This document shows, piece after piece, positions 5,271-7,065 of a stretch of DNA of 7,065 nt. Under the pieces are notes generated by a model that saw only the letters and a program-made list of their open reading frames with translations, ran no database searches and was not told the origin of the DNA. The translations under genes and the position numbers were made by a program. The stretch comes from Pseudomonadota bacterium (GTDB lineage Bacteria > Bdellovibrionota > Bacteriovoracia > Bacteriovoracales > Bacteriovoracaceae). Positions within the stretch are counted from its first letter, which is position 1, and every line of letters begins with the position of its first letter. Where the stretch lies: NCBI GenBank assembly GCA_023432655.1, contig JAEYUK010000321.1, positions 1 through 7,065 on the forward strand, in the 5' to 3' direction.

Positions 5271-6851
5271 ATGCAATTTTTAAAGCTCTCACTATTGTTC
5301 ACGTTGATCTTTGCATATGGACCTGCTCTTAAGGCCCAAGAATGTAATTTCAAATATCCCTCTAACGCTAAAGCTTGTCCAACTTCGGGAAGCACTCTTC
5401 TGGACGATACCTATCCAGCGGCAGGAATCGTTATTTCGGTTTCTCCAACTTACCGGACAACTGAATCGATGAAGATACCAGCGGACTTTATTCTCAAAGT
5501 CCTGGAGGGCTATGAGTATTCCGACTCCGCTCCAAATATCATTGTTCCCGCTCACCCCGATGATCTAAAACACATGGTTAAAATTTTGGCGGAAAAAGTT
5601 AACGCTTCAAAAGGGAAAATTCCTCAGCGGGCCCTAAGAAAAATTGTTCCTGTATCGGCCGAATCCTACACCTGGCAGCAAGATTATTTTGAATCATTTG
5701 TTAATCCGGAAAGTGGTAAGCCGTCCTTACGCCGAATAGAAAGTTACGACAGGGTTCATAAGAGTGCCGTTAACAACCTAGTTACCAACACCCAAGGGTG
5801 TGGATTTTCTGAGGGATCAACGATCAATACTGACCATAAGAAATTGGTTAAAGATGGTAAGTCATTCGGTAATGGAGAAATGGGTGGAAATATTGAGGGG
5901 CTACCTGGGGGCTCATGTCTCGTGGGTGATAATCTTAGCCCTAAGATCGCTGAGGAATTCTGCGGTAAAAAAGAAAACGTCCTTCAGATGGATGTAAGCT
6001 GGTTGACAGTAGGACATGTGGATGAAGTCTTCAAAGTGATGCCGACCAATGTCCCTGGCGTTCCTCAGGAATGTAATTTTTCGCTAATGTTTGCAAGTCC
6101 TAAGAAGGCGATGGATCTTCTTTCTGAATCACGTGCCAAAAACCATCCAATGTTCTCCGGGGATTTCTTAAAATCATCTTCTTCCAAACAAGAAGTGGAA
6201 GGTTTTAGAAGCAGTCGAAGTCTTCAGACGGTGGGTTATAAACTTTGCAGTATTATTGAAAAATTCTCAAAATCTCCTCAGGGCGGGAAGGGTAATAAAG
6301 CAAATGGTGCCAAGCAAGTTTTTAATTATCTTGGTCGAAAACTTATTGATAACGCCGTGGCAACAGAGGGAGAGCCTTGTGAGATTGACAAGCTCACCAA
6401 TGGGGAGTTTCTCGAAGCCATGAAAGATCCGGAATTTCGTCATTATAATGAACTTGTTCAGAAATCTCTGGACGAGTCGAAAGAGAAAATTAAACAACAA
6501 GTTCTGGCGAAACTTCCGCAGTGTAGGAACCATCTCAACATCATTGATGTACCCAATTTATTTTATGGAACATTAACTAAGAATCATAAAGGTGAGGATG
6601 AGCTGCCACGCCCAGGCGATGGTGGATCGTTTTTACCAAATCCTACGAACTCTGTAATTGCACACAAAAGTGTTATTTTTTCTGATCCACAGAATCCTCT
6701 TTTTCGAGATTATCTGACACAAGAGTTGAAGCGTAAAAACATGAAGGCGAGCTTCGTTGATACCTGGGAGTACTCCCATATTGGGAACGGGAACATTCAT
6801 TGCTCCACCCATAGTATTCCATTCTGTGCTCCCGCAAAGGGCAGTAAATGA
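5271..6851 (+). CDS. Secreted protein-arginine deiminase (PAD family, animal/cyanobacterial type)
   Basis: PAD enzymes hydrolyse peptidyl-arginine to citrulline and ammonia, usually with calcium. All four catalytic residues align with human PAD4: D138 in TWQQDYFES (PAD4 D350), H249 and D251 in VGHVDEV (H471, D473), and nucleophile C511 in NGNIHCSTH (C645). W135 matches the substrate-stacking W347. Q137, E141 and E209 (in GGNIEG) match Ca2-site ligands Q349, E353 and E411, but the Ca1-site E351 is replaced by Y139. FVDTWEYSH and SFLPNPTNSVIAHKS also follow PAD. The N-terminal immunoglobulin-like domains of animal PADs are absent. The segment between D251 and C511 is about 88 residues longer than in PAD4. 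A Sec signal peptide (1-22, ALKA then Q) and eleven cysteines suggest a periplasmic or secreted protein. The GGAG motif lies only 2 nt before the ATG, which is unusually close, but this start gives the intact signal peptide. The next gene overlaps its stop by 4 nt. Confidence 0.9.
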   Translation: MQFLKLSLLFTLIFAYGPALKAQECNFKYPSNAKACPTSGSTLLDDTYPAAGIVISVSPTYRTTESMKIPADFILKVLEGYEYSDSAPNIIVPAHPDDLKHMVKILAEKVNASKGKIPQRALRKIVPVSAESYTWQQDYFESFVNPESGKPSLRRIESYDRVHKSAVNNLVTNTQGCGFSEGSTINTDHKKLVKDGKSFGNGEMGGNIEGLPGGSCLVGDNLSPKIAEEFCGKKENVLQMDVSWLTVGHVDEVFKVMPTNVPGVPQECNFSLMFASPKKAMDLLSESRAKNHPMFSGDFLKSSSSKQEVEGFRSSRSLQTVGYKLCSIIEKFSKSPQGGKGNKANGAKQVFNYLGRKLIDNAVATEGEPCEIDKLTNGEFLEAMKDPEFRHYNELVQKSLDESKEKIKQQVLAKLPQCRNHLNIIDVPNLFYGTLTKNHKGEDELPRPGDGGSFLPNPTNSVIAHKSVIFSDPQNPLFRDYLTQELKRKNMKASFVDTWEYSHIGNGNIHCSTHSIPFCAPAKGSK

Positions 6852-7065
6852 AGACAATTAAATTCTTATTCCTTGGTTTTATGCTCTTTTCTGTTTACCC
6901 GATCTGGGCACAGGGGCTTGGTCCTGATTTTGTTTGTAGCGGTAAAACTGCCGATGAGAAGCCTGTTGAAGTTGTGATCAATAACTATGACTTCATGAAG
7001 GAAATTAGTTTTAAGTATAATTCAAAAATCTGTAATCTTCCTATCATTCACAGTTCATACACTGA
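6848..7065 (+). CDS. Partial secreted protein of unknown function, coupled to the PAD gene
   Basis: The gene starts in an ATGA overlap with the PAD stop codon and runs off the right edge after 72 codons without a stop. AAAGGG 6 nt upstream of the ATG is a good ribosome binding site, so translation is both coupled and independently supported. The N-terminus is a clear Sec signal peptide (MKTIKFLFLGFMLFSVYPIW, then AQ; likely cleavage after IWA). The visible mature part is polar, with two cysteines (C30, C62) that could pair outside the cytoplasm, and the segment FMKEISFKYNSKICNLP. I do not recognise a family. Tight coupling to a secreted PAD suggests a partner, regulator, inhibitor or substrate of it, or simply a second exported product of the same operon. 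Confidence 0.75.
   Translation, partial: MKTIKFLFLGFMLFSVYPIWAQGLGPDFVCSGKTADEKPVEVVINNYDFMKEISFKYNSKICNLPIIHSSYT

Overview
The window is a stretch of compact, moderately AT-rich bacterial chromosome. It holds seven protein genes, one of them cut off by the right edge. I see no rRNA, tRNA, CRISPR array, insertion sequence or phage gene. The mix of a minimal TatA, exported peptidases and secreted enzymes, small divergent gene pairs and frequent GGCC across codon boundaries makes me think of the Bdellovibrionota, especially Bacteriovorax/Peredibacter-like predators. That placement is an impression, not something the window proves.

Left block (1-800, minus strand): queF (preQ0 reductase of queuosine synthesis) is followed 18 nt later by tatA, a 55-residue Tat translocase subunit. 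A 10-bp inverted repeat just after tatA probably ends this two-gene operon.

Centre left (802-3240, plus strand): one uninterrupted 812-codon gene joins a complete ferrochelatase (HemH) to a complete 12-helix MFS transporter. Heme synthesis and a membrane carrier are thus built into one polypeptide, with the enzyme expected on the cytoplasmic face. It converges on the next gene across a 195-nt gap that contains a perfect 13-bp hairpin.

Centre right to right edge (3436-7065): an exported MpaA-like M14 zinc carboxypeptidase (minus strand) is divergent, across only 36 bp, from a RimK-like ATP-grasp ligase (plus strand). The ligase is followed 59 nt later by a secreted protein-arginine deiminase of the animal/cyanobacterial PAD type. 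Its stop codon overlaps the start of another secreted protein of unknown function. This group (peptide-bond maker, peptide-bond breaker, arginine-to-citrulline converter, coupled secreted partner) is the best candidate for an undescribed system. A shared pathway is inferred from position only. The PAD and its partner should act in the envelope or outside the cell, while the ligase lacks an export signal.
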